DNA of 64,000 bases from Chionis minor (taxonomy: Eukaryota; Chordata; Aves; Charadriiformes; Chionididae): NCBI GenBank assembly GCA_013398295.1, contig VZSF01008212.1:248001-312000 (forward strand), written 5' to 3'. A model generated the notes under the pieces. The model did no database searches. It was not told the origin of the DNA and was given only the letters and a program-made list of their open reading frames with translations. This document shows positions 1 through 12,600 of this stretch, one piece after another. Numbering within the stretch: the stretch's first letter is position 1; each line of letters opens with the position of its first letter. A program made the translations under genes and the position numbers.

Positions 1-2089
1 ATCACCATAGCAATTTAGCTTTGCCCTTACCACAGTGGACCACAAGACTGAGATACTTTGCTCTGCACCTTTGCCTTCAGTTATTAGTTGAACTGGTGCA
101 TGTTCAGGTGCTCTGATTTATGCATGAAACTGCATAAGAGATCCTGAGCAAAATAATGAGCAAGAATCCTCCCTCGCTACATATACCGCATTCCTGGGGG
201 GATTTTGCAAGACGTAAAGCCCTTCAAACTCTCAGGAGGATCAGAGTTTATTTATTTTAAGAGAGAGCAGTTCCAGAGGGCGAATTGTAAACTGTGAAGA
301 TTAACAAGGAGTTTTTCAAAGGCATAAAGGTAAGTCAGATGCTGAACTCACATTAAAACTCAGTAGAAGTTGAGCATTTAATCCCATTAGTGCCTTGGAA
401 AAGCTGCTTCTGAAAAGAAACTTTTGTGCTCTCATTGAATTTCGAAGGGGTATTCTGAAAATTCCTGAGTGGACTTGAGTTTCAAGTTCCCTGCATAACT
501 GAACAACAGTCAAAGGGGGTTTTTTTAAGCCATACAGCAGCTGGGATAAAATGCTTAGATATATACGAGGTGTTTTCACCCACCAGCTGTCCTCCCCTCA
601 TATACTAAACACCCCACTATGCGATGACTGACCTGTCTTTTGTGAAGACAATTGATCACCACTGATATTGCTCTCTTTTCCCCTTACCAGCTGTCTTCCT
701 CCCTTGAGCACTGCCTTGTGGAGAGAAAAGGGGTTTTTTACCTTTTTGGTCTTCTTTCACTAGTTTTCCTTCAGCATAGCGCTTGCAGACCACCTTTCCC
801 TATCACTTAGGTGTATTCTTATTTTCTTTATCTGTGTTCACCCACAGCCCTCCATAACAAAGGTATCATATGCTCCCCAAAGGGCTGTTGTTCACTTTGC
901 AGAGCCAGCTGGGCACGCTCTTCCCATTATTCACAAAGCTTTCCTAGCAGTTGCTCTGTATTTACTCACTATAGGTTAATCCCCATGAGCTCACATACCC
1001 CTCATTGTAATACCATAATTGTTACTTAGAGCTCTGAACAAGAACGACATTTATTTATCTGGCTGCTGCTTCATGTCACTTAGTTTAAAGAATATATGTA
1101 CCACTTTCTCTGACATTCTCTGTTGGGAAGCCAAAGCTGGAATAGATGGCATGGAGATTAATTGTCTAAATTTGTCATTTCAAGGAGAAGGAAAGAGAAC
1201 ATACATTCATGACCCACATTTTTATGCTACAACAATCGATTTTCTCTAGTGTAATAAAGCAAACGGCTCAGGGATGCTGAGACATAAGCTTTGCTTGAAT
1301 CCTGCACTTTGGCAGAGCAAAGCACGGAGAACCAAGTATGGTGCTCAGTTAAAGCACACGGCTGCAGTTGCTGGAAAGCCCAGGAGCAGTCTCTAGGGAG
1401 CAGAGCATTCCCGCTAGGGCCAATCCGTCTATCAGGTTTCATACACCCGCCACCAGGGAAATTTGTCAACTAAAAGTAGCAGGGAGAAAATTATACATCC
1501 AGGAGCTGGAGACGTCCCCATAGATGCAACAAACTGAACAATTCAGGACTAAGGTGTGTGGCTGCAAAAGCGATGTCCCAGAACCTATCACCATGTTTTC
1601 CACTCTACTTACTCTTCCACTGTATATTCCACTGATGATACATCCACGACTGTTGCACCACTTGCAATCTGATAAACTGCACTTGAGCAGCCCTCACTGT
1701 GCAAGCAGGCACAGCTCCTTTTCGTTTGTTGGCATCCATGTCAATGAAGGATTACGGGCATCAACAGACAGACTAATATTTTAGGAAAAGAGGATGGTGG
1801 GGAGTAGAAAGGAGCCTGCGAAAGGGACACCTCAGCCATACAGATACACTTTACATAAATACCCCCAGCTCTTAAATAGCGTTTTCCATATGGCTTCAGT
1901 AGGGCCTACTGAAAATTCCTAAGTATTTTTCACATTGTCTTCAAAATATCATCAGTAAGAACAAAGTCCATCTTAAAATTCTTTCCCTAGAAAAAAACAT
2001 AAATTGATGACAGAAAGACTGTTTTCTCCACCATTCACCACTTAATGCTTATCCCCCTCCCTTCCTTTCTTTCAGTGGAAAAAAACTGA
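1..2089. other. Anonymous non-coding DNA
   Basis: No gene, repeat family or RNA gene recognised. ORFs here are all under 90 codons, occur on both strands and resemble nothing known. A plus-strand gene on the left, such as the neighbour of NEBL in other vertebrates, is not evident. Confidence 0.6.
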
Positions 2090-2308
2090 GTATAAAACCA
2101 GAGCATGGGGATTTTCATATCATTTTAGAAAAGGTCTTGTTAAAAAGTTACTTAAGAAAAATGGTCTTGTATGAATTATATTTTAAAGCTTGCATTCTGC
2201 ATTTACCTAATGTAAATACTGTGTCTCACTAAGGCTTGTCTGAATGAAAATCAGAAGCTTGAATAAAAACACTACTGTAAGCTAGAATTTAAAAAAAAAA
2301 AAAAAAAA
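2090..2308 (+). other. Possible retroposed or native transcript 3' end with AATAAA and A18
   Basis: AATAAA at 2262-2267 is followed 24 bases later by an uninterrupted run of 18 A (2291-2308). This is the arrangement of a polyadenylated mRNA 3' end copied back into DNA. The 150-200 bp upstream are AT-rich and UTR-like, with no recognisable coding region, and the left limit given is arbitrary. A plus-strand gene ending here is the alternative. Chance is also possible, since AATAAA is frequent in this composition. No target-site duplication was identified. Confidence 0.3.
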
Positions 2309-3229
2309 CCACACAGGGTTAAAAAGAACAGTTCCTAACCAGGTGAAGTACTCTTTTGATAAAATTCTGCACATACTGATGTTCCAATTTTTTATCAATC
2401 ATCTAAAAAAGAAAGAAGCATAAATTAAGGAAATGTAAAGGTTGAGACATAGTATTACATATAAATGTGAAGTATAAATATGATGTGTAATTAATATATG
2501 TAGTACAGCATAGAATTTTATAGTGTAAAATCTGCATATGGTAACTTGCAAAGTGCAGAAAGAACTGGTTGTGGTGAAGAAATAACGCAGAACAGATATG
2601 GAAATGATAGAAATAGGTTAGAAAAATCCCTCAAATAGATACATTAAAATAAAAGCATGCTCTTGCATGGCTATTGAGAGGAACTTGACCTTATACATTA
2701 AATAGACAATATAAGTGAGAAATGTGGGAAGTGCCAATTCTGTAACAGAATTTAAGTGACAGACCATTACATGTAAGACATACGTGCAAGAAGATGCAAC
2801 TACGGAAAATACTTGAGCAGTTTTAGAGTGCCTAAATGAAGGCATCATATTGCAATAGAATAGCAGGGGTGCACAAGATTAGGCATGGGAGCAAATCTGT
2901 AGATAGTATAAATTGTGATGGTCCATTGCCTTTTTTGCTGCTGACAGCTGGCACAGCTGCAGGATGGGTTCTGGTGCTGTTACACTGCAGTGCTCCACTC
3001 AGCTGGGGGTGCTTTGTCACCTCCAGCAGGGTCTGGGGGAAGCTCAGAAAACAGGAACGGGAATGTTCAGGGCACAGTGGGACTGAATTACGAGGAAATC
3101 AAAAGAGCTGAGTATATGTAGCTTGACTGAGTACTGAGTACTATTAAAGGTCAAGGGAAGGTGGTTTTGCAAAAGGTTGAGAGGCATCTTTTAGTATGAT
3201 ACATGAAAACATAGTACTAGCAATGATAT
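2309..3229. other. Anonymous non-coding DNA
   Basis: Nothing recognised. A 91-codon plus-strand ORF and a 62-codon minus-strand ORF overlap at 2832-3111 in a locally GC-richer stretch. Neither resembles a known protein. Confidence 0.6.
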
Positions 3230-3445
3230 GAATTTAAGAAGGGGCAATTCAGACCAAGTGTCAGACAAATATCCTTCCTGATATCAAGTTCTATAAGACT
3301 AAAATGGATTCCAAAGAAAATCGGAGAAACTTGGAGACTTTTCAAGTCAGGCTGGACAAAACACTTAGAAAATGCATAGAAAGAAGCTGCTTTACCAGGA
3401 ACACAGGCTGGATTTCTTAAAAGGTCTTTTGTCTTTTTTCAGTAA
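3230..3445 (+). mobile_element. Very degenerate CR1-like 3' region
   Basis: The order of short matches recalls a sense CR1 tail: GGCAATTCAGACCAAGTGTCAGAC..ATCCTTCCT (from 3243), CTTGGAGACTTTTCAAGTC then AGGCTGGACAAAACACTTAG (3331-3369), and a final AGGTCTTTTGTC-like stretch (3421 on). Spacing is approximately right but most positions have diverged. It could instead be an older CR1/L3-like LINE. No octamer end is visible. Confidence 0.45.
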
Positions 3446-6400
3446 GACTTCTATGGAAACAAAATTGTAGTGTTGAGAATAACAGCTGTTAGTCCAAAAA
3501 TATTGAACAGTTAAAAATAAATACTTACTTGTGAACTAGATTAATCTAAACAACTCAAAGGAATTTCAAAAGAACTTAATATGAATATGTAGAATTTAAG
3601 CCACAAGTCAAAACCAGTTGTGAGTGGAAAAAGTGCAGTTTGGCTGCACTCTCCCTTCAATGCAATCTATCGTTCTGGCCAACACAACTTCATGGGCCTG
3701 CCTAATGTTCATAAAGTTCAGAAGAAGGGCAGTACTATTGATCCAAGGTCAAAAAAGTATGAGAAGGGACCATAAAATCTGAATTTATAGACTATAAAAA
3801 TGCAGTCCAATGACATTTAATTTTGGTATATAAAATCTTAAACAGTATAGTTAATGCCAAATGCACTTAGTGTTTTTTTGCTGCGAGACAGATAAGAGGA
3901 CAAGGGACATAATTGCAAAGTAAAGAAAAATCAAATTTGAAACAGATGTCATGTGTCCCATTTTTCTTTGCACAGAGACAGAAGTGTATGCAGGGTAGCT
4001 TATGAGTCAGAGGCTGAAGCTTAAACACTGGAGGATCATTCAAGAAACAATTACGGCAAATGGCATCCTGAGGGGATTAGAGTATTAAAAGAAAATGAAC
4101 CTTAATAGACTGAATAGACTCCACTTAGTCCCTGAAATTTATTATGTTCATAAGCCCCAAAACAAATACAGGAGTAGAAAGATAAAAGCTAAAGGTAGCA
4201 CACTTACTTAATAATATTTTCTTCTTTCCCTGTATTTGAGTATAATTCTAGTCTTCACTTTTGCTGTTGAATGGTAACACAAATATTAAATGCACATAAA
4301 TGCATTAGAGTCATTTCAAGCCATTCAGAATCTGCTTCAGGCAAAATTAACAGGAGCATTGCCTCTGAAATTTGGTGCAGCTGTTACTAATAAAAGAGTT
4401 AGTACTGCAGGCTGAAACAGCTGGGGATGATAAGTGAAAATAGAATTAAGGATCAGTAATGCAGTTTTGCACTCTGGAGGGAATTCTGGACAAAACCTGT
4501 GTGTGGCCTCAGGTCTGATGGATTTGTTCTGTACAGGACCCTGGTGACATGGCACACAGTGCCCCAGCCCTGGCCTCTCTGAGGACAGCCACACAAGTTC
4601 TGACAGATGCGAGATACACGTACTCAGCTGGAAGACCATCCACATGTTCAGACATGCGTGAAGATGAAAGCCTACAAGTCAACCTTTGGGCAGGAGCGCA
4701 GTCCCTTCTCCCTGCTGCCCACCCTTCCCACCTGGGAGACCACTGTGCTTTTCCTCTCCTTATTAAAAGTTTCCCCCCTTCCCCAAATGTTTCGTGTCTC
4801 AACTGCTTTCGTATGATGGCCGCTGCATGCTGCAATACACAGGTGCTGAGAAGAGTAATGTTGCACAGCTTTAAAGTCTCCCTGTTTAGGTGGTCACGTT
4901 GCACTACAAACTCTCACAACACTTCAGACTAAAGAATTCAAGACTGATGTGCAACAGAAATAAGGAACCCTTACAGTGATACAGTGATAAGCAATATTCT
5001 ACCTGCTACAGACCTTTTCTGGACTGTAGGAGAGAATGGAAAACATGTACTCCACCTCCAGCTGCCTCAGAGGCAGAAAGAAAGGGAACAAAGGAGCACA
5101 CGTTGCCCTGGGGCTATCGGCTCTGATATCCTGCCCTAACAATGGTAGCACCACCTGCTTCAGAAGAGACAAACATCTAATGACATGCTCTTGAGAGGAA
5201 GTTTCTTTCTGACCCCAGGCTATTAGTGATTGCCTGTCCCTTGATGTTCTCAGAGAATTTTACAATACTTTGCTGTGCAAATGTAGCTTGTGACTAATGG
5301 GGTACGCCTTGCTCCAGAACTCCACGTAGAGCATTTCTATCATTCATCAGGAGAACCCATATTGGGGCACTTGGCACAGAGGTCTCCAAACCTGCATCAA
5401 GAAAGGCTTCGGGAAGTGTGTATAACAGAGCATCAGGCCGTGTAAATGCCTGCATCTGAAGACAATACAGTCATGCTCTCCAGGTCCTCTTAGTGTTGGG
5501 ACAGCACAGACCCAGCCAGGCTGTCAGCTCAAGTGGCTGGGACAATACCAAGGACTGAAGACCTAAACCACAGGAAATAAAACCTAAATGTAAATATTGA
5601 TCAATTTCTTTTATATCTAGCCCAAGGTCGACTTACAGTCTCCCAGGATGAGCTGGCCTGCTACCTACTTTGGACAGCTGCAGTCTGGTCCAGCTCATTT
5701 CCTTCCTATGGATAACTGACGAACAACTGAGGGACAAGTGAGATTATTTCGTGCAATAGGTTGATTTGGGTTTGACCCTGTGATAGAGGAGAAGACAAGG
5801 AGAAGAAAAAAAAAAAAGAAAAAAAAAAGCTTCTTTTGGAACTTAAATGAACTTTGTAAGACTGCATCAGCAAACCAAATTAATTGTTATGTGGCTTTCC
5901 TTTGGATGAGCTGGACTTCAGAGGGTCTCTAAGATCTCTCTTTCCTGACAAATACAATTAAAAATAAGCAAGCCAAATGTGTTAACAGATTCTCACCCTT
6001 AACAATTTGCTAACAGGACTGTGATTCACTCTAGCAAGCCTAGCTGCTAACAGTGAGAGACAAGAAGTAGGGAAGAAGGTTACCTTCCTGTCTTGTCTTT
6101 CCAACAGCTGTTTTGCTCTGGGGCTTCAATATGCTCTGCCAAGTCCTGGGGACTTCACAGCTGGGATTACCATATGTCTACTCTTCCCGAGATATATCCC
6201 CAACGTATGTTATATATGGAATTTTTTTTTAATAATTGCTGGCTGCTTCTGGGTTGGATGGAGAGGGGAAGTTTAAGACCTTCTTTCTTCCTTTTGCCCA
6301 AAAAACACAAAATCAGCTACAGGCATAGCAGCAAGAGGTGCCAGCCACCAAAATAGATACAGTTAACAGAATGGGCAGTGATGGAATGCCTGAGGTGAGA

Positions 6401-8416
6401 AAGCTGTGACTGGGGACTGAGGGAAGAAGGACAAAAGAGCTTCAGTAGGAGGATGTTTGGGGGGCAATGGGAGCACCATGGAGAACTGAAAAGGATCAGG
6501 AGGAGACAAGGTTCTCTGAAATAGATTATGGTGGAAAAGAGGGTAGTTCTGAACCAAAGACAGTAGCAAGAGTTTGAGAGGACCTTGTGTAAGAGTTGTG
6601 GTGGCAAGACTGTAGTGGACGTTAGACTTGATCTTTGAGATAGCAAGGATGACAACTTGAGGTTCTGTCAAGTGCTGAAGGAAGTGCTGAAGATTTTGTA
6701 ATCAAAGAGTGTGAAATAATATCGAGCATCTTCCTCCTTAGGTGCTCCTTCCTAGGAAGCTGTTTTGTAGCAGGTAAATACACTTTCAGTAGCCCCTCTG
6801 GTATTACATAGGACTTCTCCTCCAAAGGACCCCTGCCCAGGACTCCCTTGGTCCCCATCTCAATCACTTCCTGCTTTTGCTACTGAAAATATATTACTAC
6901 TCACAGCAAGTTCCGGTGTTAATAATGCAGCTGAACATACTATTCTCTTCATTTCACAAATATAAACGTCGTGTCTTTACACAGAGCACAGCAGTTGTTA
7001 GACAAGGATTGCATGTTTATTGTGAGTGGGACATTTATTGCAAAAGGATTCAATTCATAAAGAAGTCAATTGGCAAGAGATACTCGAGCCAAGAAAAGCA
7101 AAGCTTCCTTCTATAGCAAGCATGGAGGATGGCGAGATTTAAGCTTCTAAAATCAAACTATTTCGTGCCAGATTCCTACTGAGTAGTACCTGGCTCTGTG
7201 CAGGCAACAGGCTGGACTCCAGCCCACAGTGGTGAAGCCAGGTCTGCTCCTAAGGTCTAGCAGTGAGTGTCTTGTACACACAGGTCAGGGAACAGAGGGG
7301 ATTTCATCATGTTAACTCCTTCTGCTTGGTTCCATCCCTTCTTTCCACATCCTCAGCACATGCAGCACCTTCCCTGCCCCACTATTCTGGGTACATGCTG
7401 AGCAACCAGGCACCTTCCTCCTTAAATTTGTTCCTTTAATACTTATTCATTCATTCACATAGGGCTGTGTTGACTTATACCACTAAGGACTTGGCTTCTC
7501 CTCCTTTTTCACACCACAATTCATTTGCAGCTTTCTTCCTTGTGTCCATGTATAGTGAAGCCCTGAAGCTTCTAATTTTTATATTTAACTGCCTTTTCTC
7601 TTGGGATATCACTTCTAAACCTGTTCCACACCAGCACAAGGGTTCTGAGGAAAAGACAAAGTCATGACCACCCCCTCCTTGCCTTTATTACCCCTTTTCT
7701 TAATCCTCAGCCATGCCCACAATTTCCAGTGCCCTACTCCCAAGTGTGATACAAGCATCTCTCTTTAAGCCTGCATTTTTTGCATTACAGCCGTCACCTC
7801 AAAATGACTGAACAGGGCCTAAGACTTAGCGCTAGCTGAAGCACAGCAATTCCACGTTTCCAGGCTGACAGCACTATTTTCTGCTTAGGGGGAAGCATTT
7901 GTCAACACTTTATTTCATAACCATATGCACAGGTCACATAGCTTATAATAAACTAAAGATATTGCATAGCTTTTCTACATGCAACAGAATTCTGTTGAGA
8001 AATGAGATGTCAGGAGTAATTTATACTCTTCTCTTTTTGTACCCATGAGTAGACATAAATAAATATCAGACATCCTACACAGCCTTCCTCCTATTAAATA
8101 CTGTTTATTAGCATCTGTTAAAATTAATAATTTTTTTTATCCTCTCACGATTAATCATTTTAAAACGTGCTGTGTTTGTTGCTAGTGCAGTACAACAGGC
8201 AGCACAGACCCTTCCCCTCTTGCTTTAATCTCTAGCAAATTACATAACAGTGGCACCCTTTGGGACTGCAGAATTTTAGATACATCAGCATTTCCTTTTA
8301 CCAATACCCATTTTCATCCCTAAAATTACACGCTGCAGTGGCATGACACTCTGCACATGACATCTGAGGTCATGCATCTAATTCTCAAATATTTTAAATG
8401 TGTTCATTCTTAACTT
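3446..8416. other. Anonymous non-coding DNA
   Basis: No supported gene. The stretch 4509-4932 is open on both strands (131 codons minus, 127 codons plus) in GC-richer DNA, without recognisable domains or splice structure. An A-rich run lies at about 5806-5828. The region 6317-6871 has several overlapping minus-strand ORFs rich in Leu, Ser and Pro, typical of purine-biased DNA read backwards. Confidence 0.6.
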
Positions 8417-8434
8417 GGGGGGGCGGGGGGGGGG
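8417..8434. repeat. Poly(G) run
   Basis: Eighteen bases that are all G except one C, followed by GAGAAAGAAAGAAAA. It is a simple low-complexity tract with G-rich strand asymmetry. Four G-runs are not cleanly separated, so a quadruplex is possible but not specifically indicated. Confidence 0.9.
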
Positions 8435-9659
8435 AGAAAGAAAGAAAAACCATGGCCTAAGATTTGAGCCCTGCAGAATTCTATATAAACAGGTCTGCAA
8501 AAGCATGTCTAGGTGGAAGAATTAAGGCCTGTGTTTCAAATAGTATCACTACAATCAACAGACTAATAGAAACTTCAATCATTAGGAATTCCAGAAGGAG
8601 TCAACCTTAAGCTAACGTTTGCAGTTTCTCAACGTAAACCCACAGCGAGGCGTAGGTTCATCATGATTGAAAAATGTATTCATATTCACTGCTGCTCCCC
8701 AGAACCTTTCTCAGGTCACGCAGTGCCTGCTGCAGCTCTTCAGAGGATCTATCCTCAAAGACCAACTACACACTCCAAAGCTGTACTGAGTTCAGGGGTA
8801 GAAAAATACACCGCAAAACACCAGCCTTGCAACAGTGAGCCTTTTTTTTTTTTAGTGAAAATTATCGTGGACTACAGACTACATTAAAACATGTGCAAAT
8901 ATTTTATTATATATTACTATGTAATTCTACGTACTTCCCTCCCAAGGCACTCCAGGCCTGTGTTTGCCTGGCACATGCAGAGCAGCAAAACAGTGATCTG
9001 AGGTTGCAGAGCAAGAGGCACACAATTCCATATTACTTGAGGAATAGTTTACGACTGAGTAATTAAAGGCCATATTGCGATGCATATGCTCCCCTGAGTG
9101 AAGCAAGCACTGTTGACAGTGTTCATGTCTCCAAACAGAAGGAGATTGAGGAGATGCAGAAGGGTTTGTTTTTCAGTCTTGGAACATGCCCAGAAGCTAT
9201 CATGTTTACTCTTGTGCTTTCAGAAGCTTCCAGAGACATCATATTGCCTGCAACACCAAACTTGCAGCCACTTCATATGGTTTCTTCACTGTTGTTGCAA
9301 GAGGTAAAAATGGAAATACAAGATATAAACCCATGGTATAGTTACAGGCCACTGGCCTGAGGAGACCTTCAGTTTCCATCAGACTCTATAGAAACTGAGG
9401 ATGCTCTATACATCACAGACTCAGGAGTTCTGGGGAAAAAGCCTCAAATTCTTGGGCATAGAATAGAGCCCAATAAAATTGGCTAACACAAAAAAGGGGG
9501 GGAAAAGGAAAAAACTTAAGCAAACATATTCTCTTTATGATCCCAAACAACTCCTTTCTTCAAGCCACCCAACTAGCTGGAGCTAAGGGTAGACACAGAG
9601 ATTCTTTGACAAATACTGTAACAAACAAAGCTCCTACTAGTGTCTCCAATGTCAATTAC

Positions 9660-9690
9660 ACTATATATATATATTTTATTTTTTTTTACT
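9660..9690. repeat. AT dinucleotide and T-rich run
   Basis: A short (TA)n tract (CTATATATATATATTTTATT) passes directly into a run of T residues. Low-complexity DNA with no associated feature recognised. Confidence 0.85.
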
Positions 9691-12600
9691 GATTGTGACT
9701 TTTTTCTTATCTCATTCCCACATTTTGTTGAATTGACTCTGTCTGGATAGGAAAATAATCTTTCTTTTAAAGAAAACCCCCTAACCCAAGCAAGGCCAGA
9801 GACAGAATGAATGTGCTCTGGATCAGGGACTAAGATTCAAGATCATCCCCTACCAGAATATAAAAAGTGAAACCTGGGAAACAAAAAGCAACTCTATTTT
9901 CTACACCAGTGCATAAATCTATAGTAACCAAATTAACTTTACTATAATTATTTTTTCATGGAGGCTGAGCAGATGCTCCAGAGACAAGAAACAGTGTGAA
10001 AATCCATCTCAGAGAGAGGTTTGAGAAGACTTTTGCTGAGAAGCCAACAGTTCACAAGCCAAGATCATCATGTTAGATGTCCCTGTAAAGCTTAGCATTT
10101 AATACCTCCCTCTCCTTGAGGCCTGAAGCACCTCCTGCTGATACTGCCGGAGGCGGGAGGGGATGGGGGAGGTACCATGGGTCTGAGCCAGCCCTGTGGT
10201 TCATCAAGCCCACAATGAAGAAGGAATAAGTCCTCTTGAAGGCTTTCTTTTAAACATTATATAGAGTCACTCTAACCCCACCAAGTGCCTCCTCCCCATC
10301 CACAGGTGATGGGGAAACACACTCATTATCCTGTTTGCAGGTAAAAAGGGAGCACAAAGGCTGTGTATCGGCACCTGTCAGTCACATCAGACCCCATCCT
10401 CCTCTTGTTCTTCCCATAGTTTTTTGCATGTCAGGCAATTACCGCTGCATGTGAGAGAAGATAGTAAGTCCCAACCATCTGGGACAAGGGGATTACATCT
10501 CCCAAGTAATTTGACATCAGCTTTCCGAGGCAGAACAAGGGTGACTTCAAACACCAACATCTCTCAGTGCTTCTGATCCTCTCCAGCTGACACAAGAGGT
10601 ACTGAGAGGAAACTACCAGGTCCAATAACTCTGAGGATCTGGCTGCCTTCCCACCAACATGTCCCCTGGACTTGCGGTTAATAAGGCAGATGCTCCTTTG
10701 CTTCTTAATGTGAAAAAATCCAGCAACAATCAGAACAAAGGGAAACACACTCAGCTAATTATAACAGGAAAACTAAGATTTTTCATGCCTTTCTAAAGAG
10801 ATCTATAATTCACTGCCATCACACCTGTCACCATAGTTTGTTTCTATTTTAAGAAATTCTAATTTCATTTCCATTATCATGGCACATCTAGAAAGGTTTA
10901 TAACTTAACTAAACCAAATTCAGCTTAGAAAATTTGGTTGCAGATAAAGTAATTTTTCCATAATATTTTATTATCTGGACAATTTGCTTTTGAGAGCAGA
11001 GTGCATAAATTAGAGGTGTGGGCACAAAACATTACTGTACATGTCCAGAAATGCCTGTCATCTGGCAGGCAATGAAGTAAATAATTAGAAAAGCAATCAA
11101 AAAAATAACAAAAAGCCATATGAACTGCTGCAAATAAAATTTGCAGGATACGTTTCCAGTCTCATAGAATCAGGCCATTAGAGCATGCCTGCTTAGGGAA
11201 ATTGATTGGCACAGTGACAGTGTAATTTAACAGAATAACATATTCTCCTGCCTCTTCTTAACCATCCCAGTTTACCTATTCCATGTGGATATGATTCCAG
11301 ATTAAATTGATTTTATTAAGCAATAGCTTTATTAAAAATAAAAGACTATTAATCTATCAGTTTCCTCAAGTGGAAAAGCTTTTAAGAAACTTTATGAGAT
11401 CACCAGCTTAAATAAAATGAAACAAATGGCTTCCTCAGCTCTAAGCACAGAGGTTTTGTCCCACATAATACCACATTTCTAAGTTCTGGGTGTGCAGGCA
11501 GCTCAGACAGGCAGAGTTGGGCTTTGAGTTACACAGCGTAAAACCACTGAGGACATAGCAAAAGTGTAAAGTCTACATTTCTTTTCAGTACAAGTCAGTT
11601 TCTAAAAATTCACCTTTTGTAGAAATCCTCAAAAGTCTAACATGATGGAAAAGAATCACTGGGGATACAAGGAACTGGTAGCTGGTGTCAGTTGTAGCAA
11701 GATGAGTATAATAGAAGTCAAAATTTTGTATACTGTAGGGGGATTCATTTACCTTCTGTGTCAAATATTTACATGATACGTCTGTGTTTCCGTAGTCTGG
11801 TATGGTGGTTTGTGATAAGCTGGTTATGGAGGAATGGTGACCAAAAGGTTGGTAAAGATACACAGAAGTGCTGGGTTTGGATATAACCCATCTTGGTTTA
11901 GGCATTTAAATGTAGTGGCTCTGTTAGATACCTGGCATGCCCGGACATCATGGGAACTACCAGGATGATTCAGCTCATCTAAGAGCTAAATTACCCTTTG
12001 AAAATAAGGTGTCACAGTTTAACTTTTTAAGTGTGATTGCATGCATCCATTGGGTGAAAGTAGGTCCCCCATGCCTACAGTAGAAGTTTGTTCTCCTTTA
12101 TCTATACCACCCTAATTATGTCAGCAATCCCAACACCTCCCACCCAGAAACGCAGCTATGATCATATGAAAGTGGTCACACTGATACCTTCCTAATGATG
12201 ACAGCATCTGCCTAGGGAATCTTACCCACTTAATGATGCAAATCAAAAGTCCTACACCTCTGCATGTAACTTGTACTTCCTTGTTATAAATTACATCTAA
12301 CTCACTTCTGGAAATAGGTCACAGACTCGTATCTTATTTCATGCATTAAAAATGTTTATGACTTGACTTTAAAGGCATTTTTCCAAAGTCACTTATACAG
12401 AACATTGTTTTAGCCTTGCTCTCTACAGCATTCTGAAAAATGAAGGCTGTCTGCTGCTCTATTGCCTTTTCCCCTCCCAAGTGCAGCAGTTCCCTGACAT
12501 GTATTTTTCTATTCCAAACCTAATCATTAGAATGGACAGGAGTTTAATAATAACTAATTGCTCATGTTATGCTTAATGTTTCCATGCAGCAGAGCTCCAG

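Noticed and set aside
4509..4932. Overlapping ORFs of 127-131 codons on both strands
   Set aside because: Both strands are open at once in GC-richer DNA, the usual result of fewer stop codons. No domains or supporting signals.
11161..11190. CTCATAGAATCAGG, resembling the reversed CR1 terminal octamers
   Set aside because: The sequence that should follow in CR1 (a GGTTGGAAGGGACC-like segment) is absent.
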